From Helicobacter cynogastricus (GTDB taxonomy: Bacteria; Campylobacterota; Campylobacteria; Campylobacterales; Helicobacteraceae): a stretch of DNA of 64,000 nucleotides. The stretch lies in contig NZ_FZMQ01000005.1 in assembly GCF_900197855.1 (NCBI RefSeq), positions 1 to 64,000 of the forward strand, given 5' to 3'. Position numbers and translations under genes: made by a program. Below are positions 35,168 to 47,115 of the stretch, one piece after another (positions within the stretch are counted from its first letter, which is position 1; the number at the start of each line of letters is the position of its first letter). Below the pieces are notes generated by a model. The model was not told the DNA's origin and did no database searches. It was given only the letters and a program-made list of their open reading frames with translations.

Positions 35168-36495
35168 GTCTGTGTCCTATTTGGGTGGGTGAATCCATCT
35201 AACATGCAATCTACTAGGTAGTCATTACTAGCCACTAGCAGATCCATAGGCACTTCCTGTCCAATACAAAGGTAACTAATGGGTTTTTTGCTCTCATAAA
35301 CCAAAGAAAAAAGATTGCCAAATCCCTGACTCTCATCTAGCTTAGTAAAAATCAAGCTATCTATATCTAGGGGGCTAAAGGCGTTATAAATGTCCTTTAA
35401 ATCCTCATATTTAGTGGTCAGAGAAAGCACTAAAGTTGTGTCAATTTTGTAGCCATTTTGTGTAAATTTTTTTAGGGCTTCAATTTTCTTTTTATCGCGT
35501 TGAGAATGCCCCGTTGTGTCAATCAGCACCACATCGCAGTATTCTAAAGCTTTCATCTCCTTAGTAAAATCCTCAGAATCCATCACGGTTTCAATGCTAA
35601 TTTTCATCTTTTTAGCATACCAATTAAGTTGTTCTACCGCTCCAATGCGATATGTGTCTAAGGTGAGAATCCCCACTTTATATTTTTTGTCCAATAACTT
35701 AGAATAGCGCGCGGCCAGTTTTGCTAGGGTTGTGGTTTTGCCCACTCCAGTGGGCCCTACTAGCATTAAAATCTTTTTATAGTTAGGGTCTAAACTTTCA
35801 TGGCGACAATAGATCATCTTGCGCAAGACTTCTCTAAAATAACGCTTCACCGTTACAGAGTTTTCGCGCATCTTCACAGGCATCAACTCCAAGCTCAAAC
35901 GCATGATTTCATCTAGATGCATTTTGTGCATGCCACTATTTTTAGCCAAACGATAGATTTCCGCAAACTCATGCGGAATGACAAAATTTTGCCCCTTTTC
36001 CTCACTCCAAACCATGTTTTGGATGAGCTTAAGATTGTCGTTAATTTTATTGAGCTCACCCTTCAAAGAGTGCAACCCCACACTATCTTTATCTTTTTTG
36101 ACAGGAGGAGGGGGTTCTTTAAAATTATCCTCTAACTCGCGTGCCTGCGTGGGCGGAGGGGTGGGAGCAGGAGGAGGTGCAGACACTCCTGCAAGCCTGC
36201 GCATTTCTTCAAGAGTCTTAGAAAGTTCGATACTCACTTCTTCTTTGAGAGGAGCAGGAGGCTCAGGGGTGCGCACTTGCCGTGCACTATCCAAGCGTTC
36301 TTGCATATTATTGCTTTTTTTAGGCTCTTCTGGAGGCTTGTCCACAGCCACAACCACCTCATAAAGACCGGGTTCTGTAAGACTCTTTTTGCGAATCTCC
36401 TGGGCTTTTACAACCAAAGCATTATGCCCATGTTCACTTTGAGCACGCTTCAAGGCTTCGGCCGTTGTTTCTCCACTATAAGTATAAAGTTTCAT
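35164..36495 (-). CDS. flhF: Flagellar biosynthesis GTPase FlhF
   Basis: SRP-type GTPase of 443 residues from the ATG at 36495 ([10 protein letters not shown]); an earlier in-frame ATG at 36558 would extend into folK. It has an N-terminal B domain, a Pro-rich linker (residues about 75-140), an N domain and a G domain with GPTGVGKTTTLAKLA, LDTYRIGAVEQL, DTTGHSQRD and TKLDES. FlhF marks the pole for flagellar assembly. Confidence 0.94.
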   Translation of the reverse strand: MKLYTYSGETTAEALKRAQSEHGHNALVVKAQEIRKKSLTEPGLYEVVVAVDKPPEEPKKSNNMQERLDSARQVRTPEPPAPLKEEVSIELSKTLEEMRRLAGVSAPPPAPTPPPTQARELEDNFKEPPPPVKKDKDSVGLHSLKGELNKINDNLKLIQNMVWSEEKGQNFVIPHEFAEIYRLAKNSGMHKMHLDEIMRLSLELMPVKMRENSVTVKRYFREVLRKMIYCRHESLDPNYKKILMLVGPTGVGKTTTLAKLAARYSKLLDKKYKVGILTLDTYRIGAVEQLNWYAKKMKISIETVMDSEDFTKEMKALEYCDVVLIDTTGHSQRDKKKIEALKKFTQNGYKIDTTLVLSLTTKYEDLKDIYNAFSPLDIDSLIFTKLDESQGFGNLFSLVYESKKPISYLCIGQEVPMDLLVASNDYLVDCMLDGFTHPNRTQT

Positions 36496-37037
36496 GCTGG
36501 CCCCCAAATGGCATGTTGCAGGTTGAGAGGAATCAATACAGAGGCGCGTTGATTCCATTGTGGATGAGGTAGAGTGAGATAAGCTTGTCTGTAAACCATA
36601 CGATTAAAAAAAAGCAGATCGATATCAAGAGTTCTAGGGGCATTTTTAAAGGGGCGTTTGCGCTCTCTACCCCAACGGCGTTCTAAATAAAAAAGCATGC
36701 TAAAAAGTTGACGAATGCCTAAAGGTGTTTGAAAAGAGAGGGTGGCATTAGTAAAATCTTTTTGATTTGTGTAGCCAAAGGCAGGATTGATATAAAGAGG
36801 TGAAGAGTATAATCTTGAAACTAGCCGATGGCGTGCCAACCACTTCCACAAGGCCAAAAAAACCTTTTTAGAATCGCCCACATTACTCCCTATTCCTAAA
36901 GTTACTGCATTCCTAAACGCATGGGTACGCCCACACCACCCCGGAAAACAAGAGGTGTAAACAAGCCTACCCCGATCCTTACAGCACTGCGGCTTTAGAA
37001 TTTTGCACCACCACGAGGTCTTCAATGCGTACTCCAT
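36492..37037 (-). CDS. folK: 6-hydroxymethyl-7,8-dihydropterin pyrophosphokinase FolK
   Basis: HPPK transfers pyrophosphate from ATP to the pterin in folate synthesis. Motifs: [55 protein letters not shown] and LPHPQW. Start uncertain: ATG at 37037 overlaps pepQ by 59 bp, and the recognisable domain begins only about residue 47 from there. The long N-terminal extension seems shared with H. pylori HP1036. Confidence 0.88.
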   Translation of the reverse strand: MEYALKTSWWCKILKPQCCKDRGRLVYTSCFPGWCGRTHAFRNAVTLGIGSNVGDSKKVFLALWKWLARHRLVSRLYSSPLYINPAFGYTNQKDFTNATLSFQTPLGIRQLFSMLFYLERRWGRERKRPFKNAPRTLDIDLLFFNRMVYRQAYLTLPHPQWNQRASVLIPLNLQHAIWGPA

Positions 37038-38004
37038 ATCTACCCGGAATATAGATACCCGGTTCGATAGAAAAGACCATGCCATCTTCAATCACTATAT
37101 CGCTACGGGCCGAAATAAAGGGCAATTCATGAATGTCTAATCCAATGCCATGCCCGGTGCTATGAGAAAAAAACTCTCCATACCCACTTTCTGCAATTAC
37201 GCCGCGCGCGATCGCATCGATTTGCTTACCAGTCATGCCAGCTCTAAGACGCTCGATAGTGCTCTCTTGAGCCTTGCGCACAACATCATAAATTTTTTGC
37301 AATTCCTTGTCTTTAAAACGCTGATCTTTGCTAAAACTAAAATCTGCTTCTTCAAAAAAGGCCGTGCGGGTGCGATCGGCACAATAACGCTTATATTTAA
37401 TTCCCATATCTGCTAAGAAGAGATCCCCGTGCTTAAGATGCACGCTTGGACTAGGCAGAGCATGTGGTTTGGCAGCATTAGTATTGATTGCTACGATGGG
37501 CTCAAAACTTAAATCAAGTTCCCCTAGTCGCGTCAAAAACTCTTTGCTTTTGAATTGCAAATGGCGTTCGCTCTGTCCCTCCGCATTAACAAGATACTTG
37601 GCAAACTCCTCGAAGGCAGACACATTAAGTTGTTGGGCGCGCTTGAGCAAAGCGATCTCTTGTTCACTCTTGATTAGACGCTTTTTTCTATGGTAATCTG
37701 CCATGCCTACTAACTTCGTGTCTGGCAAACCCGCCAAGAGTCGTTCATGCGCTTGCACACTGATTTGGTTTTTGTCAAAATAAAGTTGTGAAGTTTTGCG
37801 TGCCAATGCAAGCACACTTGCCCACAGATCGGAGGATTCTAGCACTTCCACTCCCGCGCGCACATTTTGGCGCGCCTCTAGGGTGTAGCGCGCGTCCGTG
37901 ATAAAAAAGGCGCGATCCTCTAGTTGCAAAAAGATGCCATGATCACAACTATAGCCACACTCAAAATATTGAGCGTTCTCATCTGTGCTGAAGTGTGCTT
38001 CCAC
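36979..38004 (-). CDS. pepQ: M24 family aminopeptidase (Xaa-Pro dipeptidase type)
   Basis: 341 residues with the creatinase-like N-domain and the pita-bread catalytic domain. Metal ligands are visible as the Asp pair in [17 protein letters not shown], His in [13 protein letters not shown], Glu in FSIEPGIYI and Glu in VRIEDLVVV. It removes N-terminal residues next to proline, in the cytoplasm. HP1037 equivalent. Confidence 0.9.
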   Translation of the reverse strand: MEAHFSTDENAQYFECGYSCDHGIFLQLEDRAFFITDARYTLEARQNVRAGVEVLESSDLWASVLALARKTSQLYFDKNQISVQAHERLLAGLPDTKLVGMADYHRKKRLIKSEQEIALLKRAQQLNVSAFEEFAKYLVNAEGQSERHLQFKSKEFLTRLGELDLSFEPIVAINTNAAKPHALPSPSVHLKHGDLFLADMGIKYKRYCADRTRTAFFEEADFSFSKDQRFKDKELQKIYDVVRKAQESTIERLRAGMTGKQIDAIARGVIAESGYGEFFSHSTGHGIGLDIHELPFISARSDIVIEDGMVFSIEPGIYIPGRYGVRIEDLVVVQNSKAAVL

Positions 38005-38007
38005 GCC

Positions 38008-38496
38008 CTAACCCTGATCTTGAGGAATGGCCTGCGCTTGGTTCTCTTTGATCATCTTAAGCTCGGCCAAAATCTGCATCATCGCAATCAAAGCCACATG
38101 GTAACCAAAAGCCCCAAAACCTGTAATTACACCCGCACTCACAGCCCCAGTGTAGCTAGTTTTCCTGAACTCTTCGCGGCCAAAAATATTGCTCAAATGC
38201 ACTTCAATCACGGGCATATCTGCAAGCATGATTGCATCGGCAATGGCTACAGAAGTGTGTGAAAATGCTCCTGAATTAATGATAATCCCCTCAAAATCAC
38301 TCCCTACGCATTCTTGAATACGATCGATGATTTCACCCTCAAAATTTGTTTGAAAAAATTCTAACTCGAGATTGTTTTGTTTGGCAAAAGTTTCCATGTT
38401 TTCATGGATTTGATCTAGGGTAATAGGTCCATAGATTCTAGGGTCTCTATGTCCTAGCATATTCAAATTAGGTCCCTGTATCACCAAAATTTTCAT
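38008..38496 (-). CDS. aroQ: Type II 3-dehydroquinate dehydratase AroQ
   Basis: Third step of the shikimate pathway. 162 residues with IQGPNLNMLG, the catalytic Tyr region RIYGPITL, INSGAFSHTSVAIADA and EVHLSNIFGREEFR. First gene of the minus-strand train to fliY; an AAGGAG ribosome site and a TATAAT -10 precede it. Confidence 0.95.
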   Translation of the reverse strand: MKILVIQGPNLNMLGHRDPRIYGPITLDQIHENMETFAKQNNLELEFFQTNFEGEIIDRIQECVGSDFEGIIINSGAFSHTSVAIADAIMLADMPVIEVHLSNIFGREEFRKTSYTGAVSAGVITGFGAFGYHVALIAMMQILAELKMIKENQAQAIPQDQG

Positions 38497-38531
38497 TAAA
38501 ACTCCTTGTAGTAGCTTGTAGTAGATAGTAG

Positions 38532-38537
38532 ATTATA
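38532..38537 (-). promoter_or_regulatory. -10 element upstream of aroQ
   Basis: TATAAT on the minus strand, about 36 bp before the aroQ ATG and just beyond the stop of the upstream chemoreceptor. It probably drives the aroQ-pepQ-folK-flhF...fliY operon. Short GTAGTAG repeats lie in the leader. Confidence 0.55.
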
Positions 38538-38543
38538 GCACAA

Positions 38544-40181
38544 TTAGAGTCTGAAATTGTGCACGATCTTTTGAAGGTTTTGTGCGGTGAGCTCTAAGGC
38601 ACTGATTTCTTGGCTGTTTGAGCTCATAGAAGTGGCTACTTCTTGCGCAATGTGTGCGATGCTGTTGATCTCACTGGCGATACGAGCGATGTCTTGATAT
38701 TGACCCTTTGAATGCACTACAACGCTTTTGGCATCCTCTAAAGAGCTGGTTGCTTTGTTATAAATGGCTTCTAGGGCACAAGAAGCTTGGTTGGCATACT
38801 CTTGACTTTTATCAATCTCAGAACCCATGCTCTCTATGCTAGAGACTGATTTGCGAGTCTCATTTTGTATCAGCTTGATAACCTGATCGATTTCTTGGGT
38901 TGCATTGGTGGTGTGTTCAGCTAATTTGCGGATTTCATCAGCGACCACCGCAAAACCGCGCCCATGTTCGCCTGCGCGTGCGGCCTCTATGGCTGCATTG
39001 AGCGCAAGCAAATTAGTCTGATCGGCAATACCCTGTATGAGTTCAGCACTATGACCAATATTTTGAGCATGCTGGTCTAAAGAGTGAATCTGCTCTGCAC
39101 TTTCAGAAGCCCGCTGAGTAATGAGTGCCATCCCTTGAGCCGTATTTTGTACGGCCTCTTTACCCTTTTGACTCAACTCCACACTTTGCAAAGAGTTTTC
39201 TTCTGTTTGAGCAATGATTGTGCTCACACCATCAATGCTTTTTTGCAAATGCTCCATTGTCTTGATGAGCTCGGCTGTCATATTTTCTTGTTTTGTAGCA
39301 TTTTCTTGAGAGATACGAGAAAACTCTGAGGCTTGGGTGGATTTTTGGAAAATATCCATAGAGGATTGACGGATTTCTTGAATGATAGTTACCATAGATG
39401 TTTGCATGTGCTTAATTGCATCTAGGGCACTTCTCTTAAACTTGGTATGTATTTGATTAGAAAGATCGCCTTTGGCAATCGTGCTAATGATCTCTTTAAT
39501 AAAGACGGGTTCAGCTCCCAAAGAGGCGTTCACATCACGCACTACGGCAAAGGCAATTCCCAATCCGATTACAAACACAATAAGAGTCAAACTCACCATT
39601 AGATAACTAAAATCTCTTGTGATACTTCTAGCTTTTGCTGTGAGGCGTTTGTTAAGCTCCTCTTCATGATCGATAAAGGCATTGATAGAGGCGAGCCACT
39701 TGACAATATTTTGTGCTAGACCTTGTTGCAAAAAATCTGCAACATGAACATTGCCAGCAAGCTTAAGATCAATAAGTTTATTGATTTGAGGTAGAGCTAC
39801 AGCCTCAATGCCATTAATGGTTGCATAGAGACTCCTTTCTTGGTTACTGATATGGTTGGGAAAATGATTGAACATCACTTCCATTAACTTCTTAGCTTCT
39901 TGGTAATCCCCATGGAGTTTACGAATCAAGGCGATTTGTACCTCCAACATCTCTTTATCTTGCGTGATCACTACATCGCGCACAGCGATAGCGCGATCGT
40001 GCACACTGCCACGCATATTGATAGTGTAGCGTTGTTTTACGGCATTATAGTCAGTAATTTCTGTCAAGGTCTGGTTAATGGCACGCACACGAATCACCCC
40101 CACGACGCTCAAGATCACCATCAAAACGATGACGATTCCAAAACCCCCATAAAGCTTTTGGGACATCTTTAATCTATGCAT
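38544..40181 (-). CDS. Transmembrane methyl-accepting chemotaxis protein
   Basis: 545 residues: membrane segment 1 (about 10-30), a periplasmic region of about 160 residues that is all helical and lacks Cache signatures (four-helix-bundle type), membrane segment 2 (about 190-212), a HAMP-like linker and a signalling domain with [18 protein letters not shown] and [18 protein letters not shown]. Ligand unknown. It follows the HpaA-like lipoprotein gene by 28 bp and likely shares its promoter. Confidence 0.9.
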   Translation of the reverse strand: MHRLKMSQKLYGGFGIVIVLMVILSVVGVIRVRAINQTLTEITDYNAVKQRYTINMRGSVHDRAIAVRDVVITQDKEMLEVQIALIRKLHGDYQEAKKLMEVMFNHFPNHISNQERSLYATINGIEAVALPQINKLIDLKLAGNVHVADFLQQGLAQNIVKWLASINAFIDHEEELNKRLTAKARSITRDFSYLMVSLTLIVFVIGLGIAFAVVRDVNASLGAEPVFIKEIISTIAKGDLSNQIHTKFKRSALDAIKHMQTSMVTIIQEIRQSSMDIFQKSTQASEFSRISQENATKQENMTAELIKTMEHLQKSIDGVSTIIAQTEENSLQSVELSQKGKEAVQNTAQGMALITQRASESAEQIHSLDQHAQNIGHSAELIQGIADQTNLLALNAAIEAARAGEHGRGFAVVADEIRKLAEHTTNATQEIDQVIKLIQNETRKSVSSIESMGSEIDKSQEYANQASCALEAIYNKATSSLEDAKSVVVHSKGQYQDIARIASEINSIAHIAQEVATSMSSNSQEISALELTAQNLQKIVHNFRL

Positions 40182-40209
40182 CTCACCACCTTAAACACAA
40201 TAGCAAGGC

Positions 40210-40977
40210 CTATTTTTTAATCTTTTCTATGGCATTCCTATAGCGATTGATATTGGCATCCGTGAGCTCCGTAACCAGTTTTTGCATCACCTTTGCGTAT
40301 ATGTCGTTGAGAATTTTACGAATTGCGTCATCTTTGTCTTTAATTAATTGCTTAGGATCAACTTGAGGGACTTGATCTCCATGGTAGCTATAGGTATGCG
40401 TAGTGGCCTGATCATTGCCTACATCCACACCAAAATTATGGATGATACGCCCTGTTTCAGGTTCAAAAAAATTAAACCAAACTGATCCGGAACTTTGATC
40501 AACCATCACATCCAAATCCTGCTTAGCTGGATCGCTAGTGTTCATTTTTACATCTTCTAAAACACCCACCCAACCGCTTAAATTTAAAACCGCCCAAGTC
40601 TTGCGTTTTTCTTCGGCTGTAAGGGCATCCTTGCTAGTAAAGCGCAAAACTTGATAACCGCGCTTTTGAAAGATTTCTTGTATCTGATTTAACAGGGCAT
40701 CCTGAAATTTTTGAACATAGGGCTTGAGATTGTCGCTTACTTGCATGTGTGGAGCTAGCAAGCCCACAAAGCGGTTATTGATGGGCTCTTGGACAATATT
40801 AATAGGATAATTAAAATCTAAGAGCGTGTCGCCTACAATAGATTTAGGAGGTTTAGGCTTTTCTTGAGCACTAAGGGTACTGGAAGGCTGGGTAGTTTGC
40901 ACATTCGGACCGGCGAGCAAAACCCCACAACCCCCCAATAATACCCATGAAAGCCAAACCTTCAGTTTTTTGCACAC
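40210..40977 (-). CDS. HpaA family lipoprotein
   Basis: 255 residues with a lipoprotein signal (WVLLGGC). The rest matches the Helicobacter neuraminyllactose-binding haemagglutinin family: PINIVQEPINNRFVGLLAPHMQVSDNLK split, QEIFQKRGYQV, WAVLNLSGWVGVLEDVKMN and a C-terminal helix. H. pylori has HpaA and two paralogues; which is nearest is unclear. A sheath or surface lipoprotein is expected, which would fit its pairing with a chemoreceptor gene. Confidence 0.88.
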   Translation of the reverse strand: MCKKLKVWLSWVLLGGCGVLLAGPNVQTTQPSSTLSAQEKPKPPKSIVGDTLLDFNYPINIVQEPINNRFVGLLAPHMQVSDNLKPYVQKFQDALLNQIQEIFQKRGYQVLRFTSKDALTAEEKRKTWAVLNLSGWVGVLEDVKMNTSDPAKQDLDVMVDQSSGSVWFNFFEPETGRIIHNFGVDVGNDQATTHTYSYHGDQVPQVDPKQLIKDKDDAIRKILNDIYAKVMQKLVTELTDANINRYRNAIEKIKK

Positions 40978-41004
40978 AATAAACTCCTAAAAAATAGTGC
41001 ATAA

Positions 41005-41010
41005 TTATAG
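41005..41010 (-). promoter_or_regulatory. -10 element for hpaA-like gene and chemoreceptor
   Basis: TATAAT on the minus strand, 27 bp before the start codon, with an AGGAG ribosome site between. Confidence 0.55.
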
Positions 41011-41052
41011 CATGGTAATCCAAATATCCCCCCTCAAATTCTCATCTTCGTT

Positions 41053-42033
41053 CTAAATTGGTAATACGCGGATGTGTTCGTCTAAATGCTCTTGCAACAC
41101 CCCTTCAATGGCAAATAAAGTCCCTGTAGTCGCGCTAGCACACCCATCGCACGCGCCCATATAGCGAATATACACATCCACGAAGCCCCCACCTTCTTTA
41201 ATATCCAAAACTTCTAAATTTCCTCCATCCATCATGAGCATGGGACGAATATGCAGATCAATAGCGTTATCAATGGCTTTCACTTTTTGCACCATTGTCA
41301 TGTCTGCAAAGGCCAAATCCCCACTCAAGGATTTTTGCGCCTTATCTTTGAGCTCTTGCTCGGCCATCTCTGCGCGCACATCTCTTAAAATGTCCACCAA
41401 ATAATGCTCCCTAGCTTCATGCCCACCGGGTTTAACACAACTCTTGCAAAAGCCTCCCGCTTTGGTGTATTGGGTAATTTCCTCCACACTTTTGAGATCA
41501 TTAAGGCGAATCACCTCTTTAATTGTACCTAAGCTCACCCGCGCGCATTCACAAACGATGATTTCACTTTCAAAATCCTCTGGGTTTTTGCCCAAATATT
41601 GTCCAGCCGCTTGCTTGATCACATCATAAGCCATCACCGAGCAGTGCATTTTTTGCCCGGGCACAGCAGGCACATCGGGGTGATCTCTTAAACCGCGTTC
41701 CACATCTAAATTTGTGATTTTGACGGCATCTTGTACGCGTTTGCCCAAACAGAGTTCGACCATCATATCCGAGCTAGCAATCGCCGTACCACAGCCAAAG
41801 CTCTTAAATTTCGCATCTATAATTTGATCGGTTTTGGGATCGACTAACCAATACAGGCGCACTGCATCCCCACACGCCTCCGCACCATAATCGGCAACAA
41901 TGAGTTTAGCCCCCCTAGCCTGTGCCTCTTCCTCCGTAATAACCCCTAAATGTGTGGGATTGTCCATGCGTCTACTGACTTCTTTAGAATACGCATCCCA
42001 CAAAGCCCCACCCAGTAAATTATTCTTTGCCAT
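41053..42033 (-). CDS. nifU: Iron-sulfur cluster scaffold NifU
   Basis: 326 residues in three domains: N-terminal scaffold with Cys in FGCGTAIASSD and MHCSV; a central BFD-like [2Fe-2S] domain with CECARVS and CKSCVKPGG; and a C-terminal Nfu domain with MGACDGC. It accepts sulfur from NifS. Campylobacterota use this NIF-type pair as their general Fe-S system. It lies 11 bp after nifS. Confidence 0.95.
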   Translation of the reverse strand: MAKNNLLGGALWDAYSKEVSRRMDNPTHLGVITEEEAQARGAKLIVADYGAEACGDAVRLYWLVDPKTDQIIDAKFKSFGCGTAIASSDMMVELCLGKRVQDAVKITNLDVERGLRDHPDVPAVPGQKMHCSVMAYDVIKQAAGQYLGKNPEDFESEIIVCECARVSLGTIKEVIRLNDLKSVEEITQYTKAGGFCKSCVKPGGHEAREHYLVDILRDVRAEMAEQELKDKAQKSLSGDLAFADMTMVQKVKAIDNAIDLHIRPMLMMDGGNLEVLDIKEGGGFVDVYIRYMGACDGCASATTGTLFAIEGVLQEHLDEHIRVLPI

Positions 42034-42044
42034 GTGATCTCCTT

Positions 42045-43220
<1,176 letters not shown>

Positions 43221-43266
43221 CTAAAAGAAAGATAGAGTTTGGATATGCAAAAATCATTTTCATATT

Positions 43267-43292
43267 AAAGTGGATATACCACGCTATCCTTT
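43267..43292 (-). terminator. Hairpin after fliI
   Basis: Inverted repeat with 8-bp arms and one bulge (43267-43276 and 43285-43292), 9 bp after the fliI stop, followed on the minus strand by an AT-rich run. It separates fliI from nifS. Confidence 0.45.
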
Positions 43293-43300
43293 GGCCAATC

Positions 43301-44617
43301 TTAAGGATTCTGCATAAGATCGATGAGTTGTTGGATACTTTGTTGCGCTTCCACAATTTCTTCTTCCTCTTGAAGCATGAAAGCCTCCATAGTGCTTTTC
43401 TTATCCATAGCCTCATCTAAGTCCCTATCAAAGCCCTGTTGGTAAGAGCCAATACGGATTAAGACCTCATTTTCTTTGAGCAGGGCGTAGAGTTTACGAA
43501 ATTTGCGTGCAGACAGCATGTGCTCATGCGCGCTCACCTCCTTGCTCACCCTTGAGGCAGAGTTTAAAATATTAATAGGGGGGTAGATGCCATGATCGGT
43601 CAGCTCACGACTAAGTACTATGTGTCCATCTAAGATACTGCGTGCTTGATCAGCGATGGGATCAGAGAGATCATCACCTTCCACTAACACGGTGAAAAAC
43701 GCCGTAATACTCCCTTTATTTTTCTCCTTGCCTGCGCGCTCCATTAGTTGAGGGAGCAAGGTCAAGGCTGAGGGGGGATAGCCCTTACTGGTGGGGGGTT
43801 CGCCCATAGCTAAACCGATCTCGCGTTGTGCCATTGCAAAGCGTGTGATTGAATCCATCATAAACAAAACATCATGGCCTTGATTTTTGAAATACTCAGC
43901 AACGCTCATCGCGCAGAACGCGCCGTATTTGCGCATTAAAGGGGAGTCATCGCTAGTGGCCACCACCAAAACCGTGTTTTCCAAATTGCCTTGCAGATTT
44001 TTATGAATAAACTCCGGAATTTCACGCCCCCGCTCGCCAATGAGGGCGATCACTTTAATAGGCGCGCTACACCCACGCACTATCATGCCCATCAGTGTAG
44101 ATTTGCCCACCCCACTACCAGCAAAAATGCCTAGTTTTTGTCCCTTACCACAAGTAAGCAAGGCATCAATGCTCTTTACCCCCACCCCAAAGGGTTCATT
44201 AATCACGCCCCGATCAAGGGGTTTCATAGGCTCTACCATTACGGGCGCAAAGGCGTTTGCTTGCACAAAGCCTAATCCATCTAGGGGATTGCCCAGCGGA
44301 TCGAGTACGCGCCCTAGCAAGCCCTCCCCTACTGGAAAACTCAAGCCCTCCTTGACAAAGAGGACGCGATCCCCCACCTTGCACCCCTCCACAAAGGAAA
44401 AGGGCGCAAAGCCAAATTGACTTTTTTCCACCACCACCACCATGCCTAAGCATTCCTTACCATCGCTGCGTTCTACCCGCACCACATCCCCCACAGAGGG
44501 CAAAAAACCCTGCACAAAAACCATATTGGGCAGAATTTTACACACCATGCCATAACGAGGAGAAAGATCACGACTGAGTTGTAGGCGGGCTTTGAGCGTT
44601 TCTAAGGACATTGACAC
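43301..44617 (-). CDS. fliI: Flagellar export ATPase FliI
   Basis: 438-residue F1-beta-like ATPase: Walker A FAGSGVGKSTL, IGERGREIPEF, MMDSITRFAMAQREIGL, and EPPTSKGYPPS typical of flagellar/type III ATPases. It energises substrate unfolding at the export gate. Single gene between nifS and tig, transcribed away from tig. Confidence 0.96.
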   Translation of the reverse strand: MSMSLETLKARLQLSRDLSPRYGMVCKILPNMVFVQGFLPSVGDVVRVERSDGKECLGMVVVVEKSQFGFAPFSFVEGCKVGDRVLFVKEGLSFPVGEGLLGRVLDPLGNPLDGLGFVQANAFAPVMVEPMKPLDRGVINEPFGVGVKSIDALLTCGKGQKLGIFAGSGVGKSTLMGMIVRGCSAPIKVIALIGERGREIPEFIHKNLQGNLENTVLVVATSDDSPLMRKYGAFCAMSVAEYFKNQGHDVLFMMDSITRFAMAQREIGLAMGEPPTSKGYPPSALTLLPQLMERAGKEKNKGSITAFFTVLVEGDDLSDPIADQARSILDGHIVLSRELTDHGIYPPINILNSASRVSKEVSAHEHMLSARKFRKLYALLKENEVLIRIGSYQQGFDRDLDEAMDKKSTMEAFMLQEEEEIVEAQQSIQQLIDLMQNP

Positions 44618-44666
44618 CCCCAGTGTTTAATTATCGCTTAACACAGATTTAGCTAGAATGACCCCT

Positions 44667-44675
44667 TATTATACT
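44667..44675 (+). promoter_or_regulatory. -10 region for the tig-clpP-def-comM-cadA-dnaA train
   Basis: TATTATACT lies 20 bp before the tig ATG, with GAGGAG at 44683-44688. It is the only clear promoter-like element before the run of tightly spaced plus-strand genes. Confidence 0.5.
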
Positions 44676-44694
44676 CAAACCTGAGGAGTTATAG

Positions 44695-46002
44695 ATGGTT
44701 TTAGAGACCAAAAAACTAGATGGGGCTAATGCACGCGTATATGCCAAGCCCTCCCTTGAAGATTTTAATCAAAAAGCACAAAAAATTGCCAAAAAGATCG
44801 CTCAAAAAACAAAAATGGATGGTTTTAGAAGGGGCAAAGTGCCTGTCGATATTATCAATCAACGCTATCAAGCTCAAATCCAAGAGGAATCCCAAAAAGA
44901 GCTTTTAGATTCTGTGCTCAAAGCAGGAGTAGAAGATCTCAAAATTACCCCTCAAGAAATGATGGGTAATCCAGCGATAATTAAGTTTGAAAAACAGGAT
45001 CAGCATTTTGATATTGAGCTTAACATTGGTCTCAAGCCCCAAATCGATCTTTCTAATATTGAAACCTGTATCCCTAGCTTTTCTGTGGAGTCTATCACAC
45101 CTGAGCAGGTTGAAGAACGCTTGGAACGCTTGGCCAAAGAGAAGGCTATCTTTTCTGACGCACCCGAGCATAGCAAAATTAGCGAGGGACAGGGCGTGGT
45201 GTTGGATTTTGAAGGTCTTTTAGAGGGAAAACCTTTTGAGGGTAATAGTGCTAAAGATTTTGCACTTATTGTAGGCGAAGGGCGTTTACTCAAAGATTTT
45301 GAAGAACAGCTTATAGGAATGCAAGCAGGGGAAGAAAAAAGCTTTTCTGTACATTTCCCTAAAGATTATGCAAACACCACTTTAGCAGACAAAAAAGCGG
45401 TATTCCATGTGAAAATTCATAAGATACAGAACCGAGAAATCCCCGCGATTGATGAGGCGTTTATTAAGGCGGTGCTTAACCAAGAAAAAGAACCCACTTT
45501 AGAAATGCTCAAAGACAGACTTAAAGATCAACTTTTTATGGAAGCCAAGATCAAGCTCTATAATCAAGGGCTTAAGGATCAGTTGGTGGAAAATTTAGAA
45601 AAGGCATTGGATTTTGACTTGCCTCATACGATTGTTGAGCAAGAGTTAGATCTAGTCTTACGCCAATCCTTACAGAATATGTCTAAAGAAGAAGTTGAAG
45701 AGTTGCAAAAAGATCCCTCTAAGGTGCAAGAAAAGCGAGAAAGTTTTAGAGAGAGAGTGCTCAAAAGTGTCAAGGTTACCTTTATTATTGACGCGTTGGC
45801 TAGACAAGAAAATATACAAGTAGACGACCAAGAGGTCTTTCAAACCCTCTACTACGAAGCAATGATGACCAATCAAAACCCTCAAAAACTCATCGAGTAT
45901 TACGACAAGAATTTAATGCTCCCAGCTGTGAAAATGACCCTCATTGAGGATCGTCTGCTCACATTCTTACTCGATCGACAACTGGCTAAGGCACAGGCAT
46001 GA
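44695..46002 (+). CDS. tig: Trigger factor
   Basis: Ribosome-bound chaperone and peptidyl-prolyl isomerase, 435 residues. The ribosome-binding motif appears as GFRRGKVP near residue 44, the FKBP-like PPIase domain spans about 150-240 ([17 protein letters not shown]), and the rest is the helical C-terminal chaperone domain. It overlaps clpP by 4 bp. Confidence 0.95.
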   Translation: MVLETKKLDGANARVYAKPSLEDFNQKAQKIAKKIAQKTKMDGFRRGKVPVDIINQRYQAQIQEESQKELLDSVLKAGVEDLKITPQEMMGNPAIIKFEKQDQHFDIELNIGLKPQIDLSNIETCIPSFSVESITPEQVEERLERLAKEKAIFSDAPEHSKISEGQGVVLDFEGLLEGKPFEGNSAKDFALIVGEGRLLKDFEEQLIGMQAGEEKSFSVHFPKDYANTTLADKKAVFHVKIHKIQNREIPAIDEAFIKAVLNQEKEPTLEMLKDRLKDQLFMEAKIKLYNQGLKDQLVENLEKALDFDLPHTIVEQELDLVLRQSLQNMSKEEVEELQKDPSKVQEKRESFRERVLKSVKVTFIIDALARQENIQVDDQEVFQTLYYEAMMTNQNPQKLIEYYDKNLMLPAVKMTLIEDRLLTFLLDRQLAKAQA

Positions 46003-46592
46003 ATCATATTCCTTTTGTGATTGAGAAAACAGGGCGGGGGGAACGCAGTTATGACATTTATTCGCGCTTGCTCAAAGATCGCATTGTGCTTTTGAGCGGA
46101 GAGATCAATGATGGCGTAGCCTCTAGCATTGTTGCTCAACTGCTCTTTTTGGAAGCCGAAGACCCCGAGAAAGATATTAATCTCTATATTAATTCCCCCG
46201 GAGGCTCTGTAACTAGCGGGTTTAGTATTTATGATACCATGAATTATATCCACCCAGACATCTGCACGATCTGCATCGGACAAGCCGCTTCGATGGGCGC
46301 ATTTTTGCTCAGTTGTGGGGCTAAGGGCAAACGCTTTTCTCTGCCCCACTCAAGGATTATGATCCACCAGCCACTAGGGGGCACACAGGGACAAGCGAGC
46401 AATTTAGCCATTTACACTAAAGAAATTTTACGCCTAAAAGATTTGCTCAATCAAATCATGGCGACTAATACCGGTCAACCCTTAGAGAAGATCGAGCAAG
46501 ACACCGATCGCGATTTTTTCATGAGTGCGTTAGAAGCCAAAGAATACGGGATTGTGGACGAAGTGTTGATCAAGAGCTCTAAACAGGCATAA
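45999..46592 (+). CDS. clpP: ATP-dependent Clp protease proteolytic subunit ClpP
   Basis: 197 residues with the serine protease triad: Ser in [15 protein letters not shown], His in [10 protein letters not shown] and Asp in DTDRDFFMS. It forms tetradecamers that degrade proteins fed by ClpX or ClpA. No canonical clpX is in the window; the membrane-anchored ClpX-like protein at 61673-62869 lacks the docking loop for this subunit. Confidence 0.97.
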   Translation: MNHIPFVIEKTGRGERSYDIYSRLLKDRIVLLSGEINDGVASSIVAQLLFLEAEDPEKDINLYINSPGGSVTSGFSIYDTMNYIHPDICTICIGQAASMGAFLLSCGAKGKRFSLPHSRIMIHQPLGGTQGQASNLAIYTKEILRLKDLLNQIMATNTGQPLEKIEQDTDRDFFMSALEAKEYGIVDEVLIKSSKQA

Positions 46593-46593
46593 A

Positions 46594-47115
46594 ATGGCAA
46601 TTTTGAAGGTTTTACAATATCCTAATAAGAAGTTACGCACGCGTTCTAGTGAAGTACGCGCATTTGATGCGGAATTACACGGCTTTTTAGAGGACATGTA
46701 TGAAACCATGTTGGCGCGCAAGGGCATCGGTTTAGCTGCCATTCAGGTAGGCGTGCCCAAGCGTATTCTCATTATCAATCTGCCTCGCGAAGAAGACGAA
46801 ACTCAACATCCAGAAGATCGCCTAGAAATCATCAACCCCGTGATCACCCACACGGAGGGAAGCATTCTATGGCGTGAGGGGTGTTTGTCTGTGCCCGAGT
46901 TTTACGAAGAGATCGAAAGACATGCTAATCTCACTCTAGCCTATCAAGACCGCCACGGAGAGTCTAAAATGCTACAGGCTAGCGAGTTGTTGAGCGTAGC
47001 AATCCAACATGAAATGGATCACCTCAACGGAATTTTATTTGTGGACAAGCTATCCATGCTCAAACGCAAGAAATTTGAAAAGGAATTTAAAAAAGCTCTC
47101 AAGAGTGAGGATTAA
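46594..47115 (+). CDS. def: Peptide deformylase
   Basis: Removes the formyl group from nascent proteins. 173 residues with motif 1 [10 protein letters not shown], motif 2 [10 protein letters not shown] and motif 3 [14 protein letters not shown]. Starts one base after the clpP stop, and its last base overlaps comM. Confidence 0.97.
   Translation: MAILKVLQYPNKKLRTRSSEVRAFDAELHGFLEDMYETMLARKGIGLAAIQVGVPKRILIINLPREEDETQHPEDRLEIINPVITHTEGSILWREGCLSVPEFYEEIERHANLTLAYQDRHGESKMLQASELLSVAIQHEMDHLNGILFVDKLSMLKRKKFEKEFKKALKSED

Noticed and set aside
43250-43260. Fur box upstream of nifS
   Set aside because: An 11-bp AT palindrome is too short and too common in AT-rich leaders to call.
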